Below, piece after piece: positions 6,499 to 7,368 of a stretch of DNA of 7,368 bases. Location of the stretch: contig WQXW01000083.1 in the NCBI GenBank assembly GCA_009781575.1, forward strand, positions 1 to 7,368. The letters are read 5' to 3'. This stretch comes from Solirubrobacterales bacterium (GTDB lineage: Bacteria; Actinomycetota; Thermoleophilia; Solirubrobacterales; Solirubrobacteraceae). The translations under genes were made by a program, and so were the position numbers. The stretch's first letter is position 1. Each line of letters opens with the position of its first letter. Below the pieces are notes generated by a model. That model had not been told where the DNA came from, did no database searches, and saw only the letters and a list, made by a program, of their open reading frames with translations.

Positions 6499-7368
6499 GC
6501 GCCGCGCACGCATCCGCGCAGCGGGGCAGCCGCGCCGCGCCCCCGCCTCCGGCTCCGCCCGGATCGAGCGGAGCGGAGGTGGTGGTCGAGCGGGTCGGCA
6601 AGAGCTTCGGGCGCATCGTGGCCCTGCGCGAGGTCTCCCTGCGGGTCACGCCCGGCGAGGCGGTCGTGATCACCGGGCGCTCCGGTTCGGGCAAGAGCAC
6701 GCTGCTGGCGCTGATCGGCGGCCTCGAGCAACCCGACACCGGTCGCGTGCTCATCGACAGTCGCGCGATCTGGCTCCAGCCGCACACCGCGATCGCGCGC
6801 CGCGAGCTCGTGGGGTTCGTGTTCCAGCGCCACCTGCTCCTGCGCTCGCTCACCGCGCGCACCAATGTCGAAGTGCCCCTGCTGGGCGCCGGCATGCGCC
6901 GCGGCGAGCGCCGCCGCCGCGCGCTCGAGCTTCTCGACGACGTGGGCCTGGCCCATCGCGCCGACCACCTGCCCTCGCAACTGTCCGGCGGCGAGCGCCA
7001 GCGCGTCGCGCTCGCGCGCGCGATCGCCAACGAGCCGCGCCTGCTGCTGGCCGACGAGCCCACCGGCGCGCTCGACTCCGGCACCTCAGAGCGCGTGCTC
7101 GACCGCCTCTTCGAGTTGCGCGACCGCCTGGGCACCACGATGATCGTGGTCAGCTACGACAGCGCGCTGGGCGCGCGCGCCGACCGCACCGTCACGCTCA
7201 TCGACGGCGTGATCTCCGACACTGTGATCTCCGACGGCGCGATCTCCGACGGCGAGCCGCCCGGCGAACCGGCTGAGCCGGGCGATGGCGAACCGTCCGG
7301 CCGGCACGGGCGGCCCGGCGGCCCGCCTGCCCCCGGCGCCTCCGCGGGGCCTCCCACGCCCTCGCGGA
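6495..7368 (+). CDS. ABC transporter ATP-binding protein, LolD/MacB-like, with altered H-loop (3' end outside window)
   Basis: Numbering from the TTG at 6495, the Walker A is GRSGSGKS (61-68), then a Q-loop GFVFQRHLLL, TARTNVEVPLL, signature LSGGERQ (163-169), and Walker B with D-loop LLLADEPTGALD (183-194). These fit ATPases of lipoprotein-release and macrolide-export type transporters (LolD, MacB, FtsE class), which power a separate permease. The H-loop, normally THD, reads VVSYDSALGARADR, so the switch histidine is Tyr221. The TTG overlaps the lipoprotein stop (TTGA). GTG codons at 6579 and 6582 are alternatives that would remove a Pro/Ser/Ala-rich N-terminal extension. After the nucleotide-binding domain comes a triplicated ISD motif and a Pro/Gly-rich tail that is still open at the window edge, so a fused permease cannot be excluded. 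No permease gene is visible here. Confidence 0.85.
   Translation, partial: MSAAHASAQRGSRAAPPPPAPPGSSGAEVVVERVGKSFGRIVALREVSLRVTPGEAVVITGRSGSGKSTLLALIGGLEQPDTGRVLIDSRAIWLQPHTAIARRELVGFVFQRHLLLRSLTARTNVEVPLLGAGMRRGERRRRALELLDDVGLAHRADHLPSQLSGGERQRVALARAIANEPRLLLADEPTGALDSGTSERVLDRLFELRDRLGTTMIVVSYDSALGARADRTVTLIDGVISDTVISDGAISDGEPPGEPAEPGDGEPSGRHGRPGGPPAPGASAGPPTPSR
7209..7253. repeat. 15-bp tandem repeat, three copies, in the ABC ATPase C-terminus
   Basis: GTGATCTCCGAC recurs at 7209 and 7224, with the variant GCGATCTCCGAC at 7239, at a constant 15-bp period. The array encodes VISDT-VISDG-AISDG just beyond the ATPase core. The period keeps frame. Confidence 0.85.

Overview
This is a very GC-rich stretch whose codons end almost always in G or C. 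Several predicted lipoproteins carry a classic lipobox, and one gene starts at a GTG in a 4-nt overlap. The small Thr/Gly-rich lipoprotein followed by a LolD-type ATPase, and the overall base use, suggest a high-GC actinobacterium, perhaps of the Thermoleophilia/Solirubrobacterales type. That taxonomic guess is inference only.

Layout, left to right. Positions 1-37 are the right end of a small repeat element that also occurs, apparently complete, at 5442-5835. Next is a toxin-antitoxin promoter: TATAAT at 59-64, and a perfect dyad at 67-80 that contains the Shine-Dalgarno sequence. It precedes an intact DUF433-type antitoxin with a helix-turn-helix (88-645). The toxin gene (DUF5615, PIN-like) starts at a GTGA overlap but keeps only about 17 family residues before running into unrelated sequence, so it is a decayed module. 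Convergent to it, on the minus strand, is a SLOG/DprA-like nucleotide-binding protein of the kind often found in phages and accessory regions (706-1287). A short GC-rich spacer with 11-bp repeats follows.

The centre holds two divergent genes for lipid-anchored surface proteins: a protein with twelve NHL repeats (1406-3406, minus) and a GH79-type, heparanase-like glycoside hydrolase (3537-5309, plus). They share a 130-bp intergenic region with a 15-bp dyad. Both carry hexanucleotide repeats in low-complexity segments.

The 685-nt gap 5310-5994 is the most unusual part. It holds a minus-strand intrinsic terminator (5398-5429). Beside it lies a 394-bp MITE-like element with 24-bp imperfect terminal inverted repeats (22/24 identical), flanked by a perfect 8-bp direct repeat AAACAAAA that looks like a target-site duplication. 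No transposase is visible in it.

The right end is an apparent operon: a small secreted lipoprotein (5995-6498) overlapping, via TTGA, an ABC transporter ATPase of the LolD/MacB class that runs off the window. In that ATPase the switch (H-loop) histidine is replaced by tyrosine.
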